Positions 1 to 11,118 of a stretch of DNA of 64,000 nucleotides are shown here, one piece after another. The stretch is from Omphalotus guepiniiformis (Eukaryota; Basidiomycota; Agaricomycetes; Agaricales; Omphalotaceae): the NCBI GenBank assembly GCA_028554645.1, contig JAQOOI010000059.1, positions 1 to 64,000 of the forward strand, read 5' to 3'. The first letter of the stretch is position 1. Every line of letters begins with the position of its first letter. Made by a program: the position numbers and the translations under genes. The notes beneath the pieces were generated by a model, which saw nothing but the letters and a program-made list of their open reading frames with translations, was not told the DNA's origin and did no database searches.

Positions 1-459
1 TTATTATTATCTATAATGGCACTCATAAATGCTGGAAAACATTTTACTAAGCCTTTATAAATAAAAAAAACCGTCGAAACTACCTAAATTATGAACAAAA
101 TATTTTTAAAATATTTAATATTATTTTTTAACAAATCCAAAATAATCTCATCATAAATTTTCAATAGCTTTTATCTAAATTTGATTCAAGTAATTTATGA
201 TCTATTAAAAATAACTTACTCTCATTAAAATTATATGCTATTGAAATACAGATAGGTATTTGGATACCGTTATAATTTATAGTCTCAATATCCATAGTAC
301 TTATTAATTCTGAAGCTTTATTTTTATCACCATCTCCCCAAAGGGGGTCGGTGTAATATATTTACTATGAAAATATCTTAAACCTAAATTTTTATTGTTA
401 GTAGATTTTGATAGTGTATTTTTAGTAATTTTTATATTTTTATTGGTTAAATTATCCAT
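1..459 (-). pseudogene. dpo: Plasmid-type DNA polymerase B, N-terminal exonuclease part (broken, runs off left edge)
   Basis: Read on the minus strand from an ATG at 457-459, this encodes the N-terminal 3'-5' exonuclease part of a family B, protein-primed type DNA polymerase of the kind carried by linear mitochondrial plasmids. The exo I-like motif STMDIETINY (about 290-260) and the exo II-like motif HNLGSFDGFF (about 95-65) are visible. A hairpin element near 335-352 shifts the frame before exo I, and a second shift lies before exo II, so no single frame spans the piece. It continues leftwards out of the window. The polymerase half at 541-1978 is on the opposite strand, so the gene has been split and partly inverted. 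A related copy lies at 36770-37680. Family is confident; function is not expected. Confidence 0.7.
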
Positions 460-483
460 ATTTCATACTCTAACTTTAAAAGT

Positions 484-560
484 TGGAATTACATCTACCC
501 CTTCCCCTCCCCTTCCCCTCCCCTTCCCCTCCCCTACCCCTCCCCTTTGGGGGAAGAGTT
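484..560. repeat. CCCCT/AGGGG-type pyrimidine-rich element at the dpo inversion breakpoint
   Basis: A run of CCCCTTCCCCT-type units ends in a short hairpin around CCCCTTTGGGG. It sits exactly between the minus-strand N-terminal and plus-strand C-terminal pieces of the DNA polymerase, so it marks the rearrangement point. The same kind of unit recurs at 9086-9140, 11028-11118, 21512-21560, 24775-24833 and 52084-52168. Confidence 0.8.
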
Positions 561-1978
561 GAAGTCTTTAAAGGTTATGTTGAAAATATTTATATTTATG
601 ATGTTGTATCTCTATATCCATATTGTATGTTAAAGGAATTACCGATAGGTAATATTAGTAGAAGTACTGATAATAATCTTGATAATTATTTTGGTTTTTG
701 TTATGCGTAGGTGAAAGTACCTAAAGGTATCAGAGCTCCTATTTTACCTTTTAGAAAGGAGAATGGAGGATTAGTATACCCTCGCTCTTGCTAAAGCAGC
801 GACTGGTAATTGAAGTGGTTGATATACTAGTGAAATACTTAAAAAAGCTAGAGATTCCCAAAATGTTACTCGCTCCTTCCCTCCCCTCGCTTGCTTAGGC
901 AAGCGACCCATTCGCTGCTAAAGCAGCGAAGGGAAAGGGGAAAGGGAGGAGCGAGAAGTACATCTCGCTGCTAAAGCAGCGAGGGTATAAAATGGAGAAG
1001 TCTAATAAATTATTTAGTAAATTTGTTGAAAAATATAGTAAAATTAAAATTAATGCTGTCGCTCCGTACGGATTGCATAAGCAAGAGAGATGGAAATAAC
1101 GCAAAACGAACTACTGCTAAATTAATACTTAATAGTTTATTCCCGCCCCTTGCTTTAGCAACCCATTCGCTGCTAAAGCAGCGAGGGGTGCTAAAGCAGG
1201 GGAAAGGGAGGAAGATTTAAACTAAAATACGAACCATATACAATTGATTTTTGTGATTCTAGTAAAGCTAATGAAATATCTATTAATCATGAAGTTATTG
1301 ATAGATTAAGTATTAATAATAATATAGAATTTATTAAATATACAACAGCACATTCTTAAATACTTAAAGAACTTAATAGAGTCGCTTGCCTTAGCTAGCG
1401 AGGAATACAATAAATTAAAAAATATAACTAACTTTGATGGTAAATATGTTGTTAGAGCTTTAACAATATCTGCTATGATTACTTCATATGCTTCCATTTT
1501 TATGAACCCTTTTTTTAATATGCCTGATAATACTAGTTATTATACTGATACAGATAATTTATTTATTAAATATCCATTAGATGATAAATACGTAGGAACA
1601 GACATAGGTAAATTTTCATTTAAAGGAATAGCTAAAAGAGCTTATTTCATATCGCCTAAAACATATTGTTTAATTATGGAGGATGATACGGTTATTATAA
1701 AATGTAAAGGTTTAGATAACAAATTACTTAACGAGAACCACTTTAAAAAATTATTGTCTTCCCTTCCCCTGCGGGAGCGGGAGGAAAGAATGTTACCATT
1801 GATACTAGTAAAATATTAACAAATATTAAGAAAGGAACAGGAGGTATAAAATCAATGAAGTTAACTATTAAGCCCTCGCTGCTTTAGCAGCGAGATAAAT
1901 AATAAAAAATATATTAAAGCTGAAGACCTTAACTTTTATAGTGAACCATATCACGTAATTGATGGTGTGGTTCAATAA
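541..1978 (+). pseudogene. dpo: Plasmid-type DNA polymerase B, polymerase domain relic
   Basis: This is the C-terminal polymerase domain of a family B DNA polymerase. Motif A appears as YDVVSLYPY (about 597-623), the region LILNSLF...GRFKLKYEP lies around 1125-1235, and motif C appears as YYTDTDN (1538-1558). The reading frame ends at TAA 1976-1978. It is broken by a TAG at 708-710, by a hairpin element at about 782-800 (19 nt, frame-shifting), by a GC element between LNSLF and GRF at about 1143-1206, and by further elements near 1380-1400, 1757-1790 and 1875-1893. Such genes enter mitochondrial DNA from invertron-like plasmids. The missing middle and the inverted N-terminus (1-459) show it is a dead insertion. 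Confidence 0.8.
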
Positions 1979-3545
1979 TCCTTAACAGATTGACACTGTA
2001 ACCCCCCCCCCGCCAGCCATTACTGTCCGTAGAGAGGAGGGTAAGCCTTCGCTCCCCCTTCGGAGGGTAGCCTCCTCCCCCCCCCCCCCACCCTATCACA
2101 AAGCAAGGGCCCATTCGCTCCTTTGCTTTAGCAAGGAAAGCGAGGGCCTCTTCCGCTCCTGCTTTAGGCTTTAGATGGGGGTCTCTCCCTCGCTCCCACC
2201 CGCAGCTAAAGTAGCTCCGTTTGCAAAGCGAGTAGCGCTTGTATTTTAATAAGTTTATTTTTAATTACTTATTTAATGTTAAATTACTAATTTTTAATAT
2301 CTTATTATATTGATCAATTAATTTATTATTGAATAAATAAATAATTATTTTTTAAAAGAATATAATTATAAAAAAAATTTTATAAAACTTTTAATTAAAA
2401 TAATTGTATATATTTAAATTATTAAATTTATATATTAAATACTTTCTGTTTTATATGCAATATTAACTTTTTTCATTTGTTAAAATATTTAAATAAACAT
2501 TGTTTATTTTTCTTGTTTTTACCTACTAATAATATATAAAAAAAAATTTTTTAATTTTTACTATTAACCTCTTCGCATTAATAAACATTGTTGAAAAATG
2601 CAAGAGTGAGGCAATCAATTAAAAATGAAAAAAAAAAAGTTATTTTAATATTTGATTAAAAATTTAATTTTAATAAGCTAAGCAAAAAGCAAAGTAAGTT
2701 GCGTATATAAAAAATATTTTTTTATTTAAAAAATAAGGTTCAATTCACTCACTCGCTTGCTCACTATTGCTCACTCTCTCTTTTTACCGCCCCGACCTTT
2801 GGTCTCTCACCTTTGGCTGCGTCCATTGCTTTAGCAACACCCAGCTTTAGCAGCCCCAGCTTTAGCAGCCCCAGCTTTAGCAGCCCTAGCTTTTCCTGCT
2901 TTATCTTAGTGATGGCTCGCTCCTTTGCTTTAGCAAGGAGCGAGGGGAAAGAGCGAGGCTAAGGCAATTATGCGAAACCCGCCCCCTGCTTTAGCAGCAC
3001 CCGTTCGCTCCTTTGCTTTAGCAAAGAAAGTGAGGGGAGCGAAGATAAGCGGGTAGGGGAGAGAGATCTGTGTTTGCAGTTTCAATCGCTCGCGCAGCGA
3101 CAGAGAGTGAGCGAGTAAATAAGCTAGTTTTAACAAAATTAAAATTTTATTCTTTAACTATTAAGCGAAGGTGAGCCTATACCCCTAAAATTTTTTAGTT
3201 TAATACTTTTTTAATAAGCGCTCTTGCTAAAGCAGCAGCGAGCGAGAGAAAAAAATAAATATAAAATTTATAAGATAAGTATAATTTATTTAATAAAAGC
3301 ACTTTTACCTTGCCGCCTACAAAATAATAACAATAGTAACAATAGTAATATTTGCATAATAACCTAAACAAGGTTGACTAAAAAAATACATATTTTGCCG
3401 ATTAAAAATTAATTTAAGTTAGCCACTTAGTCGGGAGCGAGGAAGTTTGTTGCATTAATAAGTTTTAAACAGAGTAAAAATAAAAACACTAAATTTACAT
3501 TTTTAATTTATTTTTTTTAATATAAAAAAAAATTTTTATAAATTT
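1979..3545. other. Spacer: hairpin elements and AT-rich DNA, no gene seen
   Basis: Two GC-rich clusters (about 1998-2232 and 2745-3120) are built from hairpin units such as CTGCTTTAGCAG and TTTGCTTTAGCAA. The second has four near-identical 15-bp units reading CAGCTTTAGCAGCCC (2831-2890). AT-rich DNA in between shows no coding or RNA signature I can support. Confidence 0.7.
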
Positions 3546-3617
3546 AAGAGTGTAATATAATTGGCAGTATGTTGATCTCCAAAATCAATCGTAGGTGTTC
3601 GAGTCACCTCATTCTTG
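3546..3617 (+). tRNA. trnW(cca): tRNA-Trp (anticodon CCA)
   Basis: A full cloverleaf can be folded: acceptor AAGAGTG (3546-3552) with CATTCTT (3610-3616, one G-T pair), anticodon stem TTGAT/ATCAA with loop CTCCAAA, T stem AGGTG/CACCT with loop TTCGAGT, and discriminator G3617. The anticodon at 3579-3581 is CCA, which reads UGG. Because this genome uses UGA for tryptophan in cob, cox2, nad1 and the intron ORFs, a UCA-anticodon tRNA elsewhere or anticodon modification is required. Confidence 0.92.
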
Positions 3618-4979
3618 TAATCAAACAAAAATTTACTCTTGCATTTCATACACTTTTTTTGATCACTTAATCATTTTTGCTTTTTCTGATTCCTTTGCTT
3701 TTATAAACCAAAGAAGCAGGAACTAGTAAATGCTAGTTTAAGCAAATAAGGCAAAAGGAAACAAAACTTATATGCAAAATAGAAAGTTAGGATCACTATT
3801 ACTTTTCTGCAATCATTCACTTTTGTTTAGCATATTATCCGGAAAAGTGATAAATGAGCGGTAACCTTTCTTGCTAAGGCTAATCATTCACCCACCCCCC
3901 AGCTTTAGCAGCCCCTTTCCCCTCGCTGCTTTAGCAGCGAATGGTGCGGGGCGGGCAGCAATAAGTTTAAGTGAGCGGGAGAGTGAGCATGGCTTGCTAG
4001 AGTAAAATTAAAAGGTGGTTATCACAAAAGTTTTGGAAATGTTATACTAAAAAAATTTTTTTAACTATTTCTCCAATCTCTTACTCCCTTTTTTTTGTTT
4101 AGCTTATTAAACTTTTTCTATACCATATTGATAATTAACGTTTACTAATTAATGCAAAGATGTGGTTACCTCTTGTTTATAAAAATACACACATCTTAGG
4201 TGTTGCGTGTATTACTCACTAACTTGCCTTAGCTACTCTCGCTCACTTAAACTTGCTCTCTCACTCGTTAAAGCGAGATTGTGATTGTAGCACAAATTGC
4301 CCCCCCCCCCCCTTCCCACCCCTTCCCCTCGCCGCTTTAGCAGCGAATGGGGCGGGGCGGCCTGCTAAAGCAGGCGGGGGAGCGAGTTATTTATTGAGTA
4401 TATGCTACCTCCTATCCAATTATTAGACATTATTAGTAGCTAGAACAATAGAGTTAATTTTAGCAACTCAGCCACAATCACAATGGTGAGTGAGCCTTAG
4501 CAACTCACAATAGTTTAAGAGAGCAAAATTTTATACTAAATTCGCACTTGCTAATTAATGCAAAGTTGTAAATTTAAGTAAGCAAATGTAACGTTAACTT
4601 ACTTTTTTTTGTGCTAATAAGCCGAAGTGGAAATGTAATTCGCAATTTCACACACTTGCTTTAGCAACCTAACACTCCCGCTCACTCGCTTTATCGCTTA
4701 CCCAAATATAGCTCTCGCTCTCTCGCCACCTAAGATAAAGCAGGAAAAGCGAGGGCTGCTAAAGCTGGGGCTGCTAAAGCTGGGGGTTGGTAAAGCAATG
4801 GACGCAGCCAAAGGAGAGAGTGAAAGCTGCTAGTAAAAAAAATTTAAGTATATATTAAAAAAGTTATATTATTTTTTATTAAATTTTTATATTATGTTTT
4901 TTTATATACTTAACAAATAATTAATTTTAATTGAATAAAAAAATATATTTAATTTTATAAAATTAAATATATTTTTGTA
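3618..4979. other. Spacer with hairpin elements, no gene seen
   Basis: AT-rich spacer with GC hairpin clusters at about 3890-3960, 4300-4385 and 4660-4830. The last contains repeated GGGGCTGCTAAAGCT units, the complement of those at 2831-2890. No open frame or tRNA fold was found. Confidence 0.65.
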
Positions 4980-5052
4980 GGGTCCTTAGCTTAACAGGTA
5001 GAGCATCTAATTGTCAATTAGGATTGTCCCAGTTCGAATCTGGAAGGACTCG
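4980..5052 (+). tRNA. trnD(guc): tRNA-Asp (anticodon GTC)
   Basis: Cloverleaf: acceptor GGGTCCT (4980-4986) with AGGACTC (5045-5051), D stem GCTT/GAGC, anticodon stem TCTAA/TTAGG with loop TTGTCAA giving anticodon GTC, T arm containing GTTCGAATC, discriminator G5052. It decodes GAU and GAC. It lies 72 codon-free kilobase-scale spacers apart from other genes only in the sense of long hairpin-rich flanks; no overlap with a neighbour is seen. Confidence 0.93.
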
Positions 5053-5495
5053 TATTTAAAAATTATTAATAAATTTATTATATTTATATTAATAATTTTT
5101 ATATAAATCTTAATAATTAAAAATTTTAATTAAGTAATATAAAATTTATAAACACTTTTATCATCACTTAAACTATCATTATTGCTTGCAATTAAATTTA
5201 ACCGAGCACCAAACCCAAGCTCACCTTTATCTTAAATTATTCTATAACATAAGTGAGATACTAAGGCAAGAGAATGATTGTGATTGTAATACTTACCAAT
5301 CCCTTGTTTTAGCATCCACCACTTTAGTTGCTAGAGCAAGGAAAGTTTTACCTTAGTGGAAAAGGTGAAGTTGGTATTTTAGTGTTATTGATAGTGAGTA
5401 GATTGGGTTATGAAAAAAAACCAAAAACAAAAAAACAAAACAAACAAAAAAAAAAAAAAAAAAAACAAAAAACAAAAAACAAAAAAACAGGGGGC
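5053..5495. other. Spacer with A-rich run
   Basis: AT-rich spacer ending in a long A-rich, C-interrupted run at about 5409-5490, directly upstream of trnI. A short open frame starting at 5328 runs through this low-complexity stretch and is not credible as a gene. Confidence 0.6.
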
Positions 5496-5566
5496 AAGCC
5501 TATAATTTAAGGGTAGAATAATTTCTTGATGAGGAATCTGTAGAAGTTCAAATCTTCTTAGGCTTA
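5496..5566 (+). tRNA. trnI(gau): tRNA-Ile (anticodon GAT)
   Basis: Acceptor AAGCCTA (5496-5502) pairs perfectly with TAGGCTT (5559-5565). Anticodon stem ATTTC/GGAAT has loop TTGATGA with anticodon GAT. The T arm contains AGAAGTTCAAATCTTCT, and the discriminator is A5566. It decodes AUU and AUC. Confidence 0.92.
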
Positions 5567-6035
5567 TTAAAAAGTTTATGTTAAGCTGTTTTTTTAATTA
5601 TAATATTTTTAATATTGTTATTTGCTCGCTCGCACACTTGCTAAGACAAGCACACTTACTTAAACTTTAGTTGCTAGCTGCTATCACTATCTTGCTCACC
5701 TGCTTTAGCAGCTAACCCACTCATTTATGTGAATGCAAAAGGTGATGGACGCTATCACATAAAATGAGCTAGTGGTGGGGGCAATAATGCAAGACCAAAG
5801 GTAGTGAGCGAAGGAGTGAGTTGCCCCACTCTATCTAAGGCAATAACTTGCCCACCCCCCCCCCCCGCTGTAGCACCCCTGCAGTAGCAGCCCTGCTTTA
5901 GTCACCCTGCTTTAGTACTTTAGTAGGGGTTGCTATCACTAATGTGAGCCGCGGAGCGGGGGGGGGGGGGCATTATGTGTTGCGAGACCCGCAAAGCGGG
6001 AAGTGAGCAAGAGGGGTTTATTTTATTTATTTTAA
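5567..6035. other. Spacer with hairpin elements and poly-C/poly-G runs
   Basis: Contains GC hairpin elements and homopolymer C and G runs (about 5855-5867 and 5958-5970). No gene is seen between trnI and the 3' end of atp8. Confidence 0.6.
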
Positions 6036-6194
6036 TTAATTTTTATTACTTAATTTTGTAATATATATTCTAACTACTTGTAGTAAAGTAAATAATGGTA
6101 AAATATATTTAGATAAAATATAAACTAAAATTAATAGTACTACAAATGCAAAAATAATTTGATTTAAAAAAAAATATGGTATTAATTGAGGCAT
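6036..6194 (-). CDS. atp8: ATP synthase subunit 8
   Basis: A 52-codon frame on the minus strand starts at ATG (6192-6194 read in reverse) with [19 protein letters not shown] and ends at TAA (6036-6038). The MPQL(I/V)PF/Y-FLNQ start, one hydrophobic membrane segment (about residues 13-27) and a basic C-terminus (KYILP...[12 protein letters not shown]) are the signature of fungal mitochondrial ATP8, a small inner-membrane subunit of the F0 sector of ATP synthase. Length matches the family. It is the only intact gene found on the minus strand here, between plus-strand trnI and trnC. No internal TGA codon and no frameshift are present. Confidence 0.93.
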   Translation of the reverse strand: MPQLIPYFFLNQIIFAFVVLLILVYILSKYILPLFTLLQVVRIYITKLSNKN

Positions 6195-6490
6195 TTTTAT
6201 ATTTAATTTATTATTTGCTAAGGCAAGTGTTCTTATACTAATTTATTAAAAAAGAACTATCTCTATAATTAAAAAAAATTATATACTTAAACTAAGCGCG
6301 CAGCGGTAAATGAGATATTGAGGGTATTTTTAAAATATAAAATATTTAATTTTAAAAAATTAATTATTATAAATTATTTGATATATTTAATTATTAATAA
6401 AGAATTTAATCTTTCTTTTATTTTATAATATTTAGTTTAAATATAATTATAAAATATTTATTAATAAAAAAATTTTTTTTAATAATATAA

Positions 6491-6568
6491 AGAGTTAAGT
6501 TTACAGATGGTTTTCTGTAGTAGACCTGCAAAGTCTAACTTTTAGGGTTCAATTCCTTCTTAACTCTA
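6491..6568 (+). tRNA. trnC(gca): tRNA-Cys (anticodon GCA)
   Basis: Acceptor AGAGTTA (6491-6497) pairs perfectly with TAACTCT (6561-6567). D stem TACAG/CTGTA, anticodon stem TAGAC/GTCTA with loop CTGCAAA (anticodon GCA), T arm around GGTTCAATTCC, discriminator A6568. The D arm is slightly extended. It decodes UGU and UGC. Confidence 0.92.
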
Positions 6569-8047
6569 TAATTTTAAATTAAGGTTAATTATACTATTTA
6601 AACTTTTTAAATACAATTTATAAGCCAAAGTCCATTATAAATTACATTGGAATCGAGCAATTAACAGTCTACTCGCTTTTGCTATTGTTTAACTTTTTAA
6701 CTTACACTTTTGCTTTTGTTTAACACACCCGCATAGGCGAAAGGTGTAGGTGTCGCTCCCTCCCTCGCACCCTCGCTCCCTCGCTATAAGCGACAGCTAA
6801 AGCAGGGTCTCGCACCCGTCGCTCCTTTGCTTTAGCAAGGAAAGCGAGGGAGTTGTCTAAGCAAGAGCGGGAGCGCTCGCTCTCTCGCCTCATTGCTTTA
6901 GTTGCTAAAGCAAGGACGGCGGCTGCTGCTTTAGCAAGAGCGAGGGGACGTAGGCGAGTGGTTGCTTACTCTTTTTTATTTTATATGAATGTTTATTATT
7001 GTATAAAAAAAAATAGACTGAGTTTATGTTTAAGCATAATTAAGCTAAATTTAAAACACCTTCCGCTCACTCTTGCTCACTCGCATTAGCGATAGTCGCT
7101 AGCATTTAAAGCAAGAGAGGCTACACTACTTCGCATAAGCGGGTGTGCGATATGTGATATTGCCCCTCTTGCTTAGGCAGCTTAGCGTGTAAGTGAGCAA
7201 TGGAGTAAAAGAACAAAAACTTTGGACTTAGGATTGCTACCACTATTGCTAGTCAGCGTTCACAATCGTATAAACTTTGATAAAGGCAAAATTTTTACAG
7301 CGAAGCTGCTTTTTATTGCTTATGCAATACGCGGCTCATTCTCCAAAAAGTTTAAGTTGCAATTTGAAGAGTGATAGGGAGAGCAACAATAAGCATAAGC
7401 TTAAAAATGGAGTAAAAGTGAGCAACCACTCAACCTCGCTCAATTATGTGTTAGTGACAAAAGTGAGTATTGCCTTTTTTGCTTGCATTTTTTTGTGTGT
7501 TGGGGGGGGGGGGGAAAGAAAAAGCGAGGAAGTAAGTAAAAGCGTCGCTCTCGTTCACTCTCCTTATCGCTCACTTGCTAACGCTCACGACCATTAATGT
7601 GTATGTGGGTTGCTATCACTAATGTGAGTGGTCACTGTCCACCGACCACCTCCCCTCCCTTTCGCAAAGCCGCAAAGCGAGGGTCGCGGATTGCATAAGC
7701 AGGAGGTGAATGGAGCATGAGTGTAGCCTCTCTTGCTTTAAATGCTAGCAACTATCGCTAATGCGAGTGAGCAAGAGAATATGTTGCTCTTGCTTAGGTA
7801 AATCATATTGGCGCTTAGCGAGATTGAGTTGCTAATGCAAGAGTGAATTGATAAGGCTCGCTTGCTATCGACTATCGCTAAGGCGAGTTAACGAGTGGCC
7901 TGCTAAAGCAGTCAAAGGAATGAGCAATAAGGAGAGGAAAAATACGACCAAAACCTTTTTTTTTTTTAAATATTTATCTTGTTATAAATAATATTAAATT
8001 TTATTTAACAAAATTAATATAAATAAAAAATATTTATTATTAAAAAT
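6569..8047. other. Long spacer dense in hairpin elements
   Basis: Hairpin elements are dense from about 6720 to 7920: GCTTTAGC-core hairpins, TCACTAATGTGA-type hairpins and runs of G. Short ATG frames here (6853-7089, 7277-7597) read through the repeats and are rejected as genes. No RNA gene was found. Confidence 0.65.
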
Positions 8048-8120
8048 ATTCTCTTAGTTTAACCGGTTAGAACAGCATTCTTCTAAAATGCTAATTTTGG
8101 TTCGAATCCAAAAGAGAATA
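8048..8120 (+). tRNA. trnR(ucu): tRNA-Arg (anticodon TCT)
   Basis: Acceptor ATTCTCT (8048-8054) pairs perfectly with AGAGAAT (8113-8119). Anticodon stem GCATT/AATGC has loop CTTCTAA with anticodon TCT. The T arm contains TTTTGGTTCGAATCCAAAA, and the discriminator is A8120. It decodes AGA and AGG. Confidence 0.93.
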
Positions 8121-8830
8121 TAATCATTATAAAAATACTGTATGATTTTGTTAACTATTAAATATTTTATATAACAAAACTTTTTTTTTTTTTGCGCATA
8201 CGAAATGCTTTACTTATATTATTTAATTTTTAATTAAAATATAGTTATATCACTATAAAATTTTTTTTTCATTTTTTAATATAGCTGTGCAATCACTTAT
8301 TAAAATATGCTTAAAAAAAAATAATATTTTTATCAATTATATTTATTTACAAAAAATTACTTTTATTTAAATAATAATTTTTATTTAATTTTTATCCTTG
8401 TTTAAATATTATTGCAAATACAGCGATAATTTATACAATACTCGTTCTCTCTACCTTAGTAGCTTATGCAATCGCTCAATTAAACATTTAGTCTTGCCAT
8501 AGCAACTCACTCTTGCTTAGGCAATTATTCGTTCACTGTAACTATCACTATAACTTTTGCTCACTCGCATTAACGATAGTCGCTAACATTTAAAGCAAGA
8601 GAGGCAACCCACCTTTGCATAAGCAGGAGAGCAAAAGTTAGCGAGAGTGCGGCGGTAATGTGGGTGTGGTGTATCGTTATCACCCTCGCCTTAGGACTAA
8701 AGTCACAGTAGCCTAAGCAAGCGATCGCGGAGCGGGGGGGGGGGGAGTGGAAAAATTTTTTTTTTTAATAATTAAAAATATTGTAATTTTTTAAAAGAAG
8801 AGAAATGTAATTATTAAAAATAAAAAATAA
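8121..8830. other. Spacer, no gene seen
   Basis: AT-rich to about 8440, then hairpin elements (8450-8745) ending in a run of G. No supported feature. Confidence 0.6.
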
Positions 8831-8902
8831 ACGAGTATAGTTAAGTGGATATAACCTCTACCTTCCAAGTAGATATCATCAGTTCAAATCTGATTATTCG
8901 TA
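8831..8902 (+). tRNA. trnG(ucc): tRNA-Gly (anticodon TCC)
   Basis: Acceptor ACGAGTA (8831-8837) pairs with TATTCGT (8895-8901, one G-T). Anticodon stem CTCTAC/GTAGA region has loop CTTCCAA giving anticodon TCC. The T arm contains CAGTTCAAATCTG, and the discriminator is A8902. It decodes glycine GGN codons. Confidence 0.9.
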
Positions 8903-9085
8903 ATTTTTATTAGTATTATAAATCAATTCTTTAAAATTATAATATTAATATGTTATTAATAAATTTAAAAAATCTTAACAATTAAAAATTGTCATTTAAA
9001 TTAACAATTTTGTTATTATTACTTTTTTTTAATTTTTTTATAAAGAACAACTTTTCGCTCCGTACGTAGCACTTGCAATCACTCT

Positions 9086-9140
9086 TTCCCCTTCCCCTCC
9101 CCTTCCCCTTCCCCCGCTTTGCGGGGGAAGGGGAGGGGAG
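9086..9140. repeat. CCCCT/AGGGG palindrome
   Basis: A pyrimidine arm of CCCCTTCCCCT units is followed by CCCCCGCTTTGCGGGGG and a purine arm of GGAAGGGGAGG units. The two arms can fold into one long hairpin around the GCTTTGC loop region. Confidence 0.8.
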
Positions 9141-11027
9141 ATATAGCAACACCCGACTCCGGTGTTCGGTTAATTACCTAAGCAAGAGTTTAAGTATAAG
9201 TAAAGGTGAGTTATAAAATTTACACTTGCTCTTGATCACTCGCTTACTCTTAATAATCCTTAGCGATAGGTGATAGCGACTAACCCTAGCTCACAATCTT
9301 GCTCACTTTTACTAATGTGTGTTACGCTAGCCTGATTTAGTTATATCTTTTGCTATTGGTTGCTTAAACATAAAGTTATCAATAAGGTGAAAAGCGAGTA
9401 AACAAAAGTTAATGGTTATTTTTTGCAAACATTTCTTATTTTAAAAATATGTAAACTACAATTAAATGTATTCAACAATAAAGTAAAAAATATTGTACAG
9501 TATGTTATTTTAACATTAAAAAAATTAATTATACAAACATATAAAAGGAAATATAATATAAATAAAATTGGTTGTACAGAATATTATTTTTTTTTTTAAA
9601 CAAAATACTAAATACTAGCTTTTTTTTAAGCAAATACTTTATTATTATTGCTAAAGCAACAGTACTTTAATTGTTTGTAAATATTTCTTAGATTTAAAAT
9701 AATCGCTCCCTGCTTTAGCTCCCTGCCTGCTTTAGCCGGCACCCCCTTTGTTAAAGCAAGGGATGTGGGTAGGGTAGGTAGCGTTATGTATTTTTGTTTT
9801 ACAAATTATTAAATTTATTAATTTAACTTATTTTACTCACGCACCCGCATTAGCGTAAGTTCAGTGTGACTTATTTAACTAATATGAATAATGCTAGCCC
9901 TCTCTCGCTCCCTCTTTCAGCTAAAGTAGGGTCGCTTCCTCCCCACCCCTCGCTCCTTTGCTAAAGCAAAGGAGCGAACCATTCCCCTTTACCTTATGTT
10001 CGCAAAGCGGGAGGGGGGGGGGAATTACGCTAAGCAAAATGAGTATACTATAATTAAAAGTAGTAAAAAAAGGTAATATAAAAATACTTGCGTAAATAAG
10101 TTAAAATTAAATAACAAAATAAAATAGCTAAACTAATATTAGTAATAAAAAAAAAATAAAAAAAAAAATGAACAATAATATTATTTTTTTAAATTTTTGT
10201 TTATACAATAATTTAATTATAATATATTGTTTTTAACATAAAATGTCCTTGGTTTTAAATTATTGTCATAGTGTCAGTTCTTTTAAATATATTTTAATTA
10301 TTAAATTTTATTTTTTAATATTTAAGTTATAATTTAGGTCTAATTATATCTTTAAATAAATTTAATTAACTATAAATTTTTAATTTTCTATATTTCATTC
10401 TATCGCTCACCAAAGGGCGCTTGCTTTAATTTTCTAGTAACTTTTTTATATTTTTTTAAAATTAATATTTTTATAGTTACAGTTGATCCTGCTCACTTGG
10501 TCACTAAGATGTGAGGCTACCCACTTTTGCTACCTCACTTTCAATTTTTAAAATAAAAAATAAGCCTCGCTTACTCTCACTTTTGCTTAGGCAATAATGC
10601 GGAGGCCACCAGCTAAAGCAGTCGCCGAAGGCGAGAGGGGTGGGGGGAGGGAAGGTAGTGTCGCGTATTAACTAAGCAAGAGGTGAAGGGTGCTAGAAAG
10701 TGAGCGATTGCATAATCAACTAAGCAAAAATGTGATATTGCATTATCCTCTTTTACTAAAACTTTACTCGCTTTCACTCGCTAATGCTAAGGTTAGCAAG
10801 GGTGGTAGCTAAAGCAAGAAATGGTGGTGGTGAGCAAGTGAGTAAGCAAATTAAACTATGTAAATGTGAGAAAATAGAGTTGCTTAGTCTCTCTCTTGCT
10901 CCCTGCTTTAGCACCCCTCGCTTTGCTCGCTTTGCGATCGGGAGGGAGGCAACACCACATTCACATAAGCGAGTGCTTGGTGGCTAAGGCAATAATGCGA
11001 CAACGAAAAAAAAGCTAGGAATTGCGC

Positions 11028-11118
11028 TTCCCCTCCCCTCCCCTCCCCTCCCCTCCCCTCCCCCGCTTTGCGGGGGAAGGGGAAGGGGAAGGGGAAGGGG
11101 AAGGGGAAGGGGAAGGGC
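11028..11118. repeat. Long CCCCT/AGGGG palindrome
   Basis: About 35 bases of CCCCT units, a CCCCCGCTTTGCGGGGG centre, then about 40 bases of GGGGAA units. It is the largest clean member of this palindrome class in the spacer DNA. Confidence 0.8.

Noticed and set aside
6853..7200. Hairpin-dense stretch considered as a CRISPR-like array
   Set aside because: Units vary in spacing and arm length, no regular spacer of fixed size occurs, and the setting is a mitochondrial genome.
7277..7597. 106-codon open frame in the trnC-trnR spacer
   Set aside because: Runs through hairpin elements and a G homopolymer; composition follows the repeats.
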